NCBI GenBank assembly: GCA_001898335.1
Contig: MKTS01000001.1
Coordinates: forward strand, 1 to 64,000
Direction: 5' to 3'
DNA length: 64,000 nt
From: Mucilaginibacter sp. 44-25
Lineage (GTDB): Bacteria; Bacteroidota; Bacteroidia; Sphingobacteriales; Sphingobacteriaceae
Each line of letters opens with the position of its first letter. Positions within the stretch are counted from its first letter, which is position 1. The position numbers and the translations under genes are program-made. The notes below the pieces were generated by a model, which saw only the letters and a list, made by a program, of their open reading frames with translations, had not been told where the DNA came from and searched no databases. Below are positions 50,954 through 59,502 of this stretch, piece after piece.

Positions 50954-51931
50954 TCACTTTCTGAAAAGCGTTAAACAAACCCCGGCAATTAATCCGGTGG
51001 CTAACGCGCCTGCTATATATTTGCGATGCGCCTTCGGCTTACCCGGTAAGCCGAAGCCTCCGTATGGCGCCATACCATAATTTACGGTATTAAATAAATT
51101 GCCACTTGTGGAGGATATGGGTGCGGCATTTTTAAAATACCTGCGCATGATGGCACCGGTCAATCTTGTTGTCAGTTCCGGGAGTAACGCATGTGATACC
51201 TTCAATAATAACGAGGTACTGCCTACATAGGTGCTTGTCTTCGGGTCGTTGGCAACTTTAACCATAGCCTCGGCAAGGCGTTTGGGGTCGTAAACGGGTG
51301 GGGCGGGTTTAAGCTGCTTGCCTGTATAATTACCCGCATGTTGTATGCCCGGTGTGTCCAGAAAGGCAGGGTAAAGGTCACAAACATGAATATAAGGCCA
51401 ATTAGTAAGTTCGCCCCTTAATGCTTCCGAAAAACCGGTTAATCCAAACTTGCTGGCGGAGTAACCCGCACCATAAGGCACCGCGGTAAAACCGCCAACA
51501 GAAATATTATTAATGAGCGTACCATAATGCTGCGATTTAAAAAACGGCATTACGGCATGTGCTCCGTTCATGTAACCCAGGAGATTAGTTTTTATCACCT
51601 GCTCGTGCACCTCCATAGGGGTAATATCAAAATCACCGGCGGCTAATACCCCTGCATTATTAATCCAAACGTCAATACGGTTATCCCAATCGTTAGCTGC
51701 ATTAGCTAAGGCGATCATCGCTTTAGGGTCGGTTACGTCCGTTTCTACGGTAAGTACTTCGGCCCCAAACTCACGGCACTCATGGGCAACTTCTTCCAAC
51801 GCTTCGATATTGCGCGAGGCCAATACCAGATTAGGCCGATATTGTGCAAATTCAACGGCGGCAGCACGCCCGGCACCGCTTGACGCACCGGTTATAACTA
51901 TGGTTTTCCCTGTTAATCTTATCTCTTTCAT
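50954..51931 (-). CDS. SDR-family oxidoreductase
   Basis: A 325-residue short-chain dehydrogenase from ATG 51931 (51937 is an alternative two codons upstream). The NAD(P) site is TGASSGAGRAAA, then NNAGVLAAG, the Ser in INNISVGG and the catalytic YSASKFG. A C-terminal extension of about 70 residues ends with a membrane helix (YIAGALATGLIAGVCLTLF). Members with this extension are membrane-tethered in Bacteroidota; the substrate is unknown. Confidence 0.93.
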   Translation of the reverse strand: MKEIRLTGKTIVITGASSGAGRAAAVEFAQYRPNLVLASRNIEALEEVAHECREFGAEVLTVETDVTDPKAMIALANAANDWDNRIDVWINNAGVLAAGDFDITPMEVHEQVIKTNLLGYMNGAHAVMPFFKSQHYGTLINNISVGGFTAVPYGAGYSASKFGLTGFSEALRGELTNWPYIHVCDLYPAFLDTPGIQHAGNYTGKQLKPAPPVYDPKRLAEAMVKVANDPKTSTYVGSTSLLLKVSHALLPELTTRLTGAIMRRYFKNAAPISSTSGNLFNTVNYGMAPYGGFGLPGKPKAHRKYIAGALATGLIAGVCLTLFRK

Positions 51932-51983
51932 CAGCAAGTTATTTATTAAATAACCTTTGCCAGATGGAAGTGTTTGGAAAGAT

Positions 51984-52772
51984 CTATATTAACGAATACG
52001 CGGTTGGCTTAAGCATGGTTGAAGTGATCTTTGATACCAGCAATGCATCGGCGTAATCCGCAGGTGCGCTTATTTTCTTCCATTCAGCGTCATCTACAAA
52101 TGATTTCCAGTGGGCAGCCTTATCGTCTATATTCTTAAAAGTAACCATGTAGGTAAGGTTAGGCCGATTATCTCCTATGACTGTTTCGCCAAAGAATACA
52201 GGTTTAAAACCGAGGCGTTTAAAAATGTCTACCTCGCCTTTATCATTAAACATTTCTATTTTCTTTTTACCCGCTGCTTCGCTGGCGCTTTTATATTGGC
52301 GAAGCTCAAATATCCTCTCTTCTTTTGCAGGCAACTCTTTAACCGGAGAATGTTTAAAGGCTTTTAAAATGGATGTATCCAACTGCTCAAACGCCGGGTC
52401 GCTCGCTGGCGCATTAAGATAGGCCGAACCTTTTGTCCAATAGCTTTTATCGTTCTCCAACTGATCAAAAAGATGGTCTATCTGTGCAAAGTTAACATAG
52501 GGTATCAGCACAAAGAGTTTGCTTTGGCCGGCAGGGCTTAACTCAGTAAATACACCAACTGGCTCTTTGGTGAGCTTTTTTATTGTCGGGATGAAAACAT
52601 CGCGATAAAAATCTTCGGTAATTTTCTGCTGGCGCTCATCCTTAAAGGTATAAACGCGCAATTCGTAATATTCAAGCGCAGTGGTTTTAGCTTGCGACAT
52701 GGCTACAGCCGGCGTAACAGCAGCAACCGCGCCGCCAATGATGGATTGTTTAACAAAAGAACGTCTTTTCAT
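51984..52772 (-). CDS. NIPSNAP-family protein with Tat-like signal
   Basis: A 262-residue protein whose N-terminus MKRRSFVKQSIIGGAVAAV carries a twin-arginine motif (RRSFVK) and hydrophobic stretch, so it is probably folded before export. Two NIPSNAP/ferredoxin-like ABM domains follow: YYELRVYTFKDERQQKITED and FELRQYKSASEAAGKKKIEM, with the dimeric alpha-beta barrel pattern. The function of bacterial NIPSNAP proteins is not established. The 5' region overlaps no other gene. Confidence 0.92.
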   Translation of the reverse strand: MKRRSFVKQSIIGGAVAAVTPAVAMSQAKTTALEYYELRVYTFKDERQQKITEDFYRDVFIPTIKKLTKEPVGVFTELSPAGQSKLFVLIPYVNFAQIDHLFDQLENDKSYWTKGSAYLNAPASDPAFEQLDTSILKAFKHSPVKELPAKEERIFELRQYKSASEAAGKKKIEMFNDKGEVDIFKRLGFKPVFFGETVIGDNRPNLTYMVTFKNIDDKAAHWKSFVDDAEWKKISAPADYADALLVSKITSTMLKPTAYSLI

Positions 52773-52802
52773 AATTGGGTTATTGGTTAAATATACAAAC
52801 GA

Positions 52803-53066
52803 TTATTCTTCGTTGTCATCATCATCTTCGACTTCTTCTTCTTCCGGCACATAGTTCATAATGGCCTGTCCAATCGCGTCTACTTCCGGGATATCGCCGA
52901 ACATAGGTGTTTCTGTTTCGGGGTTCAGCATGAGCCACACATTATCCGTGTCTTTCTCGATTTTGCCAAATTCGCTGCCAGCCTTAAAAATGGTATATAC
53001 ATTATCTTCTTCCGGGAAAACGGAGTAAACAATTCCGCCAACCAGTACGTCAAATGGTTCTTGCAT
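52803..53066 (-). CDS. Small acidic conserved protein
   Basis: The ATG at 53066 gives 87 residues (MQEPFDVLVGGIVYSVFPEE...). One compact domain with 'VYTIFKAGSEFGKIEKDTDN' and 'VWLMLNPETETP' is followed by a tail of Glu and Asp (VPEEEEVEDDDDNEE). No signal or membrane segment. It is a family conserved in Sphingobacteriaceae, to my impression, without known function. Confidence 0.75.
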   Translation of the reverse strand: MQEPFDVLVGGIVYSVFPEEDNVYTIFKAGSEFGKIEKDTDNVWLMLNPETETPMFGDIPEVDAIGQAIMNYVPEEEEVEDDDDNEE

Positions 53067-53164
53067 AGTTATAGTATTTGCGCGCAATTTACCATTTTAC
53101 GTTAAGCAGTTTAACTTGTAAATAAAGTTTGGCACAACAATGTGAATTTATTTGCATACTTATT

Positions 53165-53172
53165 TACCTTTG
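53165..53172 (+). promoter_or_regulatory. -7 promoter element of the KAS gene
   Basis: TACCTTTG is a perfect match to TAnnTTTG. It lies about 57 bases before the ATG at 53229 and inside the longer open frame, which supports the internal start. A -33 TTTG at optimal distance is not clear. Confidence 0.5.
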
Positions 53173-53228
53173 CGCCGCAATTGATACGGCTGCCTTATTT
53201 TGGCCGACTTTTAGCAACGCTAATTTAT

Positions 53229-54467
53229 ATGAAGAGAGTGGTTATTACGGGCATGGGTGTTGTATCCCCGGCCGGCAACGATATTAAAAGTTTTTGGACT
53301 AACATAGTTAATGGCCGTAGTAATGCCGCCGCTATTACACATTTTAATGCAGAGCATTTTAAAACACATTTTGCTTGCGAGATCAAAGAATTTAAATCTG
53401 CTGATCTCCTGGATCGCAACGAAATAAAACGCAGTGACCTTTACAGCCAATACGCACTGGCTGCCGCCAAACAAGCGGTAGAAGATTCGGGATTTGATAC
53501 CAACACGGTTGACCCGTTTGATATAGGTGTTATCATGGGGTCGGCACAAGGTGGTTTCGAGACCTTTGAGCAGCAGCTGAAAGAATATGCCGCCACAGAC
53601 CACACCCCGCATTTCAACCCTTTCTTTATACCCAAAACACTGGTGAATATGGCTTCTGGCCTTATCTCCATTAAGTTTGGTTTTATGGGCGTAAACTTTT
53701 CGGCAGTGTCGGCATGTGCTTCGGCCAATACCGCTATCATGGATGCGTTCAATTACATCCGCTGGGGTAAGGCCAAGATCATTGTAACCGGTGGTGCCGA
53801 TGCGCCTATCAGCGAAGGCTCTATTGGTGGGTATAACGCGCTCAAGGCCTTATCAACCCGTAACGATTCACCACAGACTGCATCACGCCCTTTTGATGTA
53901 GAGCGTGATGGTTTTGTGATGGGCGAGGGTGCAGGCGTTTTGATCCTTGAAGAGTACGAACACGCGAAAGCCCGTGGCGCTAAAATATACGCGGAAGTCG
54001 CCGGTTCCGCCATGACGTCTGATGCTTACCATATCACCGCCACTCATCCCGAAGGCAAGGGGGCTATCCGTGGCATGAAGCTGGCTCTTGAAGATGGCGG
54101 ACTTAACGCCGATGAGGTAAATTATGTAAACGCACATGCTACCTCAACCCCTGTAGGCGATCTGAGCGAGGCAAGAGCTATTAACGCGGTATTCGGTAAT
54201 AATAAAAACTTCGCGATAAGCGCAACTAAATCCATGACCGGTCACTTGTTAGGTGCTGCGGGTGCCATAGAGGCCATTGTTGCCATTAAAGCTATACAGG
54301 ATAACATTATACCGCCAACCATCAACACACATACCATTGACCCTGAAGTACCTGCCGGTTTGCATATTGTTACCAAAGAGGCCATAGATAAGCAGGTGAA
54401 TGTTGCGTTGAGCAATACCTTTGGTTTTGGCGGTCATAATGGTATAGCAGTCTTCAAAAAGGCGTAA
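53229..54467 (+). CDS. Beta-ketoacyl-ACP synthase II (FabF-like)
   Basis: The ATG at 53229 gives 412 residues (MKRVVITGMGVVSPAGND...), the normal FabF start; the frame upstream to 53142 has no homology-like sequence. The catalytic Cys is in VSACASANTAIMDAF, the two His in NAHATSTPVGD and SMTGHLLGAAGAIEAI. Condensing enzyme of fatty-acid elongation. It stands alone with a Crp/Fnr gene after it, not in a fab cluster, so it may be a second KAS with specialised substrate. Confidence 0.94.
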   Translation: MKRVVITGMGVVSPAGNDIKSFWTNIVNGRSNAAAITHFNAEHFKTHFACEIKEFKSADLLDRNEIKRSDLYSQYALAAAKQAVEDSGFDTNTVDPFDIGVIMGSAQGGFETFEQQLKEYAATDHTPHFNPFFIPKTLVNMASGLISIKFGFMGVNFSAVSACASANTAIMDAFNYIRWGKAKIIVTGGADAPISEGSIGGYNALKALSTRNDSPQTASRPFDVERDGFVMGEGAGVLILEEYEHAKARGAKIYAEVAGSAMTSDAYHITATHPEGKGAIRGMKLALEDGGLNADEVNYVNAHATSTPVGDLSEARAINAVFGNNKNFAISATKSMTGHLLGAAGAIEAIVAIKAIQDNIIPPTINTHTIDPEVPAGLHIVTKEAIDKQVNVALSNTFGFGGHNGIAVFKKA

Positions 54468-54483
54468 ATGCGTATATTCGTGC

Positions 54484-55065
54484 ATGCAGCACCAGCTTTT
54501 GTTAGATAACATCGCCAAATATGTATCGCTTTCTGCCGATGAACAGCAGGAGATCATCTCGCGCTTTCATTATAAAAAAATAAAAAAGAAGCAGTTTTTA
54601 CTGGAGGCCGGTGATGTAAGCAACCGCTCTATTTTTGTGATCTCCGGGTGTTTGCGCAGCTATGCCGTAGACAAAAACGGTACCGAACACGTGTTGCAAT
54701 TTGCCCCTGCGGGCTGGTGGATAACCGACATGCGCAGCTACCTCACCGGCGAGCCTGCCCGCCTAAGCATTGACGCCATCGAAGAAACGGAAGTGCTCTA
54801 CGTGAGTAAAGCCGACTTTGAGGAACTCAACGTGCGCATCCCAAGATTTGAGCATTTTAATAGGGTGCTGGCCCAAAAGGCACTGGCCACTTACCAGCAC
54901 CGGCAAATAGATAACAGCGTACTGGCCGCCATGGAGCGCTACAGTAATTTTTGCGAATTATACCCCTCGTTGATCCTTAGTTTACCCCAGAAACAGGTGG
55001 CGTCGTATATCGGTGTTACCCCCGAATTTTTGAGTAAAATGTTAAACACCACACTGGTTAAATAA
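54484..55065 (+). CDS. Crp/Fnr-family regulator
   Basis: A 193-residue protein. The sensor barrel contains 'KKKQFLLEAGDVSNRSIFVI' and 'WWITDMRSYLTGEPARLSID'; the HTH is near the end, 'LPQKQVASYIGVTPEFLSKM'. No Fe-S cysteines or cAMP-binding Arg are evident. It precedes a 312-base region full of GGAAC motifs and the pirin operon, which it may control. Confidence 0.9.
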   Translation: MQHQLLLDNIAKYVSLSADEQQEIISRFHYKKIKKKQFLLEAGDVSNRSIFVISGCLRSYAVDKNGTEHVLQFAPAGWWITDMRSYLTGEPARLSIDAIEETEVLYVSKADFEELNVRIPRFEHFNRVLAQKALATYQHRQIDNSVLAAMERYSNFCELYPSLILSLPQKQVASYIGVTPEFLSKMLNTTLVK

Positions 55066-55377
55066 CCACCGTTCCACTATAAGTATATACTGTAATGGAA
55101 CAAATGGAACACGCTGTTAATCAGCATTTTGATTTGTGTATGTGAGTAGTGTATTCATTTATATAATGCCTGTATAACGCTGTTTTTCAGCAGATAATTG
55201 GAATTAAGAGAGCGTTCCATGCGGAACGCTTTTGGAAACTGTTTCGGAACGCTTCCGGAACGCCTTTTCTTTCCCCCGCAGTTTTATTAATCTACATTAA
55301 GTTTTTGCCTTAATCTACATTATTGGGCCGCCTGCACATTGCCGCTACCTTTGTATCATACCAAACGGAAAAGAAGT
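55066..55377. promoter_or_regulatory. Regulatory region upstream of the pirin operon
   Basis: No gene. At least seven GGAAC/GTTCC motifs occur (55071, 55097, 55106, 55214, 55223, 55246, 55257). Two form a perfect dyad, AGCGTTCC-ATGC-GGAACGCT (55211-55230), followed by two direct GGAACGC copies. A promoter is at the right end: ATTG at 55322-55325, 20 bases, TACCTTTG at 55346-55353. The motifs look like binding sites, possibly for the Crp/Fnr protein encoded just upstream. Confidence 0.6.
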
Positions 55378-56232
55378 ATGAAAAAGAAGATCAGGCATAT
55401 CCTTAAAGGTCGCGAAAAGCAGATCACGAAAGAGGACAGCGTTTTGCAGCCCCTTCCGCATATCGATTTCAGGTTTGCCAACCCCATCATCGTGCTGCAT
55501 CACCTGCAAGCCAAACAGATTGAGCCGGGGCAAAAGCTGCGTATACACCCGCATCCCCACAGGGGCTTCGCGCCGGTTACCTTTCAGTTGCAGGGCGAGG
55601 GTTATCATATGGATAGCGCCGGCCATAAAGGCACCATTAAGGCGGGAGATGTGCAGTGGATGTTTGCCGGTAAAGGCATTCTGCACAGCGAAGGCCCTTC
55701 TGAAGAAATGCTAAAGACCGGCGGCACGCAGGAACTGATACAGCTTTGGATAAATGTACCCAAAGCGAATAAATGGGATGAGCCTTTTTATCAATCGGCT
55801 ACCAAACAGCAACAGCCGGAGGTATTGCAGCAGCCGGGTGTAAGCTTAAGGTTGGCGAGCGGTGATTATGAGGGCAAGGTTGGGCCGCTAAGAAGTTTTA
55901 CGCCGCTGGTAGCTATATCCGGCGAAATAGAAAAGGGAAGGCAGGTGCAGCTAATGGCCACTGCGGGTTACTGGACGCTGTTATACATTGCCAAAGGAAG
56001 CCTCACCGTGAACCAGGAAGAGGTGACAGCCCACAACCTTATCGTATTTGAACAGGACAACGAAGAAATAATTATAACCGCCAATGAAGATATACAACTG
56101 CTTTACCTCTCTGCCGAACCGATCAATGAGCCGGTAGCAGCTAAGGACAATTTTGTAATGAACACGATAGAAGAAGCTAACCAGGCCATTGAAGATCATA
56201 AGAATGGCTTGTTCGGCACACTTGAATTTTAA
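55378..56232 (+). CDS. Pirin-family protein
   Basis: The ATG at 55378 gives 284 residues (MKKKIRHILKGREKQITKED...). The pirin cupin has the metal residues in RIHPHPHRGFAPVTFQLQG and GDVQWMFAGKGILHSEGP; both contribute His/Glu ligands. A C-terminal second cupin follows. Bacterial pirins can be quercetinases or redox sensors. It is the first gene of an operon with a ring-cleaving dioxygenase, an esterase and a GNAT gene, supporting a role in aromatic or quinone stress. Confidence 0.92.
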   Translation: MKKKIRHILKGREKQITKEDSVLQPLPHIDFRFANPIIVLHHLQAKQIEPGQKLRIHPHPHRGFAPVTFQLQGEGYHMDSAGHKGTIKAGDVQWMFAGKGILHSEGPSEEMLKTGGTQELIQLWINVPKANKWDEPFYQSATKQQQPEVLQQPGVSLRLASGDYEGKVGPLRSFTPLVAISGEIEKGRQVQLMATAGYWTLLYIAKGSLTVNQEEVTAHNLIVFEQDNEEIIITANEDIQLLYLSAEPINEPVAAKDNFVMNTIEEANQAIEDHKNGLFGTLEF

Positions 56233-56266
56233 ACATCAACTATAACACTTTAATACAGTAAATATC

Positions 56267-57205
56267 ATGGAAAATAACACCATAAACGGCATCCACCACA
56301 TTACCGCGATAGCCGGCAACGCTAAACGTAACTACGATTTTTATACCAAAACACTCGGCTTAAGGCTGGTGAAGAAAACCGTGAATTTTGACGACCCCGA
56401 AACTTATCACTTTTATTATGGCGATAAAGTTGGTACACCCGGCAGCATATTAACATTTTTCCCATGGGAGGGCATTAGCGCCGGCCGCAGAGGGGCAAGG
56501 CAGGCTACCGAGATAGGCTATTCTGTACCACAGGGAAGTTTGGACTTCTGGATCAACCGCTTTGAGAAACATAACGTGATCTATAACAAACCGGCCGAGA
56601 AGTTTGGTGAGGAATACCTTACTTTTCTTGACCCTGACGGTTTAAAGCTGGAACTGATCGTTTCAAAAACAGCCGATAACCGCCTGCCATGGGAAACTGA
56701 TGAGGTAAAAGCGGAAAACGCGACCAAAGGTTTTCATAACGTGACCATCACCACCAACAAAATGCAGCCTACGGCAGATATACTCACCAATGTGTTTGGC
56801 TATAAATTGCTGGAACAACATGTTAACCGTTACCGTTTTGTAACCAACGCTGTTGATAACGCTAACATTGTTGACCTGGTAGAAGTTGCCGGTGAAGTTG
56901 CCGGCCACGTAGCAGGTGGCTCTGTACACCACGTTGCCTTCAGGGTTAAAAATGAAGAAGTATTGATGCAGTATCGTGATAAGATAGCCGCTTTGGGTTT
57001 ACATATCACCGAAAAAATCGACCGTAACTATTTCTACTCATTGTACTTCCGTGAACCGGGTGGCGTGTTGTTTGAGATAGCTACCGATAACCCCGGTTTC
57101 GCGGTTGACGAAAGCGTGGAAGAATTAGGCAGCCATTTAAAGCTACCTGCCCAATACGAGCAGTACCGTGATAAACTGGTAACCGTTTTACCAAAATTAG
57201 ACTGA
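56267..57205 (+). CDS. VOC-family ring-cleaving dioxygenase (MhqO/MhqA-like)
   Basis: A 312-residue protein of two tandem VOC (glyoxalase) domains. The first starts GIHHITAIAGNAKRNYDFYT, with LDPDGLKLELIVS; the second contains GFHNVTITTNKMQ, SVHHVAFRVKNEE and REPGGVLFEIATD. His and Glu residues placed as in extradiol dioxygenases bind Fe(II). In B. subtilis MhqO is induced by hydroquinones. It is followed one base later by the MhqD-like esterase, the same pairing as in known quinone-response loci. Confidence 0.93.
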   Translation: MENNTINGIHHITAIAGNAKRNYDFYTKTLGLRLVKKTVNFDDPETYHFYYGDKVGTPGSILTFFPWEGISAGRRGARQATEIGYSVPQGSLDFWINRFEKHNVIYNKPAEKFGEEYLTFLDPDGLKLELIVSKTADNRLPWETDEVKAENATKGFHNVTITTNKMQPTADILTNVFGYKLLEQHVNRYRFVTNAVDNANIVDLVEVAGEVAGHVAGGSVHHVAFRVKNEEVLMQYRDKIAALGLHITEKIDRNYFYSLYFREPGGVLFEIATDNPGFAVDESVEELGSHLKLPAQYEQYRDKLVTVLPKLD

Positions 57206-57206
57206 T

Positions 57207-57830
57207 ATGTACAACCATAGCAAACAGATATACACCGGCGGCGCACCAGTCGCCGGTGCCACTGCGGCCATTATAGCCCTGCATGGCAGAGGGGCAAGCG
57301 CGCATGATATTATGGGGTTGGCAAAAGAGCTTAAAGTAGCCAATGCTGCCATATACGCCCCGCAGGCTACCAATAACAGCTGGTATCCATATAGCTTTAT
57401 GGCCCCTGTTGAACAAAACGAGCCTGCTTTATCATCAGCTTTGGCTTTGGTAGATGAAACCGTTAAGCAGGCAATTGCCGATGGTATCGCAGCAGAAAAT
57501 ATCTATTTCACCGGCTTCTCGCAGGGCGCGTGCCTGTGTTTAGAGTATGTTGCCCGCAATGCCAAACAATATGGTGGTGTGGCTGCTTTTACAGGTGGCT
57601 TGATAGGTGAGCAGCTGGACAAAAGCCATTACAAAGGCGATTTCAATAATACGCCGGTTTTAATTGCTACCGGTAACCCGGATCCACATGTGCCCTTAAG
57701 CAGAGTAGAGGAGAGCGTGGAGGTTTTGAAAGGCTTAGGCGCGGATGTTACCCTGAAAGTATATCCCGGCAGGCCGCACACTATTACCTATGATGAGCTT
57801 AAGCTGGCTAACGAACTGATAGTTAAATAG
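57207..57830 (+). CDS. Alpha/beta hydrolase, phospholipase/carboxylesterase type (MhqD-like)
   Basis: A 207-residue esterase. The oxyanion region is ALHGRGASAHDIM; nucleophile Ser in FTGFSQGACLCLEY; Asp in TGNPDPHVPLSRVEE; His in YPGRPHTITYDEL. All triad residues are present. Members of this family hydrolyse small esters, and MhqD is linked to quinone detoxification. It starts two bases after the dioxygenase stop (TGATATG), so the two are co-translated. Confidence 0.92.
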   Translation: MYNHSKQIYTGGAPVAGATAAIIALHGRGASAHDIMGLAKELKVANAAIYAPQATNNSWYPYSFMAPVEQNEPALSSALALVDETVKQAIADGIAAENIYFTGFSQGACLCLEYVARNAKQYGGVAAFTGGLIGEQLDKSHYKGDFNNTPVLIATGNPDPHVPLSRVEESVEVLKGLGADVTLKVYPGRPHTITYDELKLANELIVK

Positions 57831-57843
57831 AAATAAAGGCGAT

Positions 57844-58128
57844 ATGAAATTTGAAGATATTGAACTGGTGAATAACGAAGCCATACACAATTTTGAACTA
57901 ATGGTAGATGGGCACCGCTCGTTTATTGATTACCAGGTACGTGGTGAGAAAATTTATTTGATCCATACTGAAGTCCCCGAAGTATTGCAAGGCCGTGGTG
58001 TAGCCGAGGCGTTGGTAGAAAAGGCTTTTACTTATATAGAAAGTAAAGGGCAGAAGGTGGTTCCGCTTTGCGCTTACGTACAAATATTTTTAAAGAAACA
58101 CCCTGAGTGGAACAGGATAGTAGCTTAG
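57844..58128 (+). CDS. Small GNAT-type acetyltransferase (YjdJ/NATD1-like)
   Basis: A 94-residue single-domain protein: FELMVDGHRSFIDYQVRGEK, then IYLIHTEVPEVLQGRGVAEA (acetyl-CoA loop QGRGVA) and VVPLCAYVQIFLKKHPEW. This is the short YjdJ/NATD1 family with the conserved Cys-Ala-Tyr. Its physiological substrate is unknown. It is the last gene of the pirin operon, 13 bases after the esterase, and is followed by a terminator. Confidence 0.93.
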   Translation: MKFEDIELVNNEAIHNFELMVDGHRSFIDYQVRGEKIYLIHTEVPEVLQGRGVAEALVEKAFTYIESKGQKVVPLCAYVQIFLKKHPEWNRIVA

Positions 58129-58147
58129 GTTGAGTTTGATGATGATC

Positions 58148-58183
58148 AAAAGCCGCGGGGAGTAGATCCTCACGGCTTTTTTT
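58148..58183. terminator. Terminator of the pirin operon
   Basis: AAAAGCCGCGGGGA, loop, TCCTCACGGCTTTTTTT. The stem has one bulge or mismatch and a seven-T run. The mirror A-run suggests it may also serve the convergent DACNV gene. Confidence 0.85.
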
Positions 58184-58207
58184 ATGGACTTAACAGAATT
58201 TACAATA

Positions 58208-59350
58208 CTATAATAGTAACACGTCTATCCTATGGGCATGTACCCGCCCAACCTGTTCAGACCAGGCGAAAACCGTAAATTGCCCGTCCTGAGAGGCTAC
58301 GAGGGCAATGGCATCGTGTTGGTCGCTTACAAACTGGGCGGCGGCCAGGTGCCTGCTTCCGCCACTTTGGGCAGGGTGTACACGGCGTGCGCGTCCATCA
58401 GCAACAGGTTCCGTCATAATAATTTCGCCCACCGGCTGGCTATTCGCGGCCCTTGCCGCTTTCGCGCCAAATGCCAGCAGATCATATTTATCGGTAATAA
58501 CCGTAGCGCCATCAACAGCGGTAAACCCGCCTATCAGGTCAATCGCTTCCAGTAACGATTCGCGCCATTCCAGTTTATCCGCCGCACTGGCCTTGCTCAT
58601 CATCAGGTCGTTGATCGCAGTGTATGGTGGCTCAACCGGGTATTTTACCGGCTGCACAATAGAGTCGCGCCATCTATCCGTCCCCGTCGGCACAATAAAT
58701 ACCAATCCGCCCCTTTTATGCAAACGCATAGACGCGGCCAGTTGCACCAGTATGTTAAACGATTCGCCCATGTAAGCAGGCAGCGGCATGGCCTGTAATG
58801 ATTTTATCAGTTGCGGGCAATCGGCAATGCCCATGGTGTTTTCGTCCAGTACCTTTATCTGGTCGCCCTGTAATACGGCAACGTTAACATATTTACCAAA
58901 GCCGCCCACCCGGCGGTGCTTAACCACCAGCAAACCCGGTTCAACTACTTCCAACACAAAGCAAAGCGCGGGTACACTGTGCGTAGTGCCCCATATGCAC
59001 AGGTCGTCGCCATCGGGCCAAACACCCAAATGTATGCCGGGTTGTTCCACAGCAGGCGCCAGTTTAATGAGGTTTTGTGGCGTAAGGCGCAGCTTTTCGC
59101 CAAACAGCAGCGGTTTATCCGATTGTGAGGGTTGTAGTAATGCCAAGGATATATTGGGCGACCGGCCTTCTTCGCGGCGCATACTTGCCCAAAAAGCTAC
59201 ATCAATTACCGCTTCTATGATCTCCAGTTGGGGTGGGCTGGCTACATTATCGCCATTTTTACCCTTTGATGCCTGTTGGTGTGCCGTAAAATGAGCTTCT
59301 ATTTTTGGGGCCACTATGCGGGCCGGTAAATACGTAGGTTCTGAGAGCAT
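58208..59350 (-). CDS. DACNV sensor plus DAC (diadenylate cyclase-like) protein
   Basis: The ATG at 59350 gives 380 residues (MLSEPTYLPARIVAPKIEAH...). The first about 230 residues are the DACNV sensor type: PNISLALLQPSQSDKPLLFG, HLGVWPDGDDLCIWGTTHSV. The last about 125 residues hold a DisA_N/DAC-like domain: GGFTAVDGATVITDKYDLLA has the DGA motif and SGGSRHLAAAQFVSDQHDAI the RHR-like position, here RHL. DAC domains make c-di-AMP; the change of the last Arg to Leu could reduce or alter activity. No membrane helix, so it would be cytoplasmic. Confidence 0.8.
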   Translation of the reverse strand: MLSEPTYLPARIVAPKIEAHFTAHQQASKGKNGDNVASPPQLEIIEAVIDVAFWASMRREEGRSPNISLALLQPSQSDKPLLFGEKLRLTPQNLIKLAPAVEQPGIHLGVWPDGDDLCIWGTTHSVPALCFVLEVVEPGLLVVKHRRVGGFGKYVNVAVLQGDQIKVLDENTMGIADCPQLIKSLQAMPLPAYMGESFNILVQLAASMRLHKRGGLVFIVPTGTDRWRDSIVQPVKYPVEPPYTAINDLMMSKASAADKLEWRESLLEAIDLIGGFTAVDGATVITDKYDLLAFGAKAARAANSQPVGEIIMTEPVADGRARRVHPAQSGGSRHLAAAQFVSDQHDAIALVASQDGQFTVFAWSEQVGRVHAHRIDVLLL

Positions 59351-59502
59351 AGGTATTGTTTTTCTATACAATTATACTCATAATCTGTCGGCTGCAAGGC
59401 CTGCCTGGTTAAAGTGATACAGTTTTGATGATTAATCCTGTGTTGAAAAATCTCTTAACTAAAACTTTTAGTATTTGATGATAAACCGTTAACTTGCAGC
59501 TT

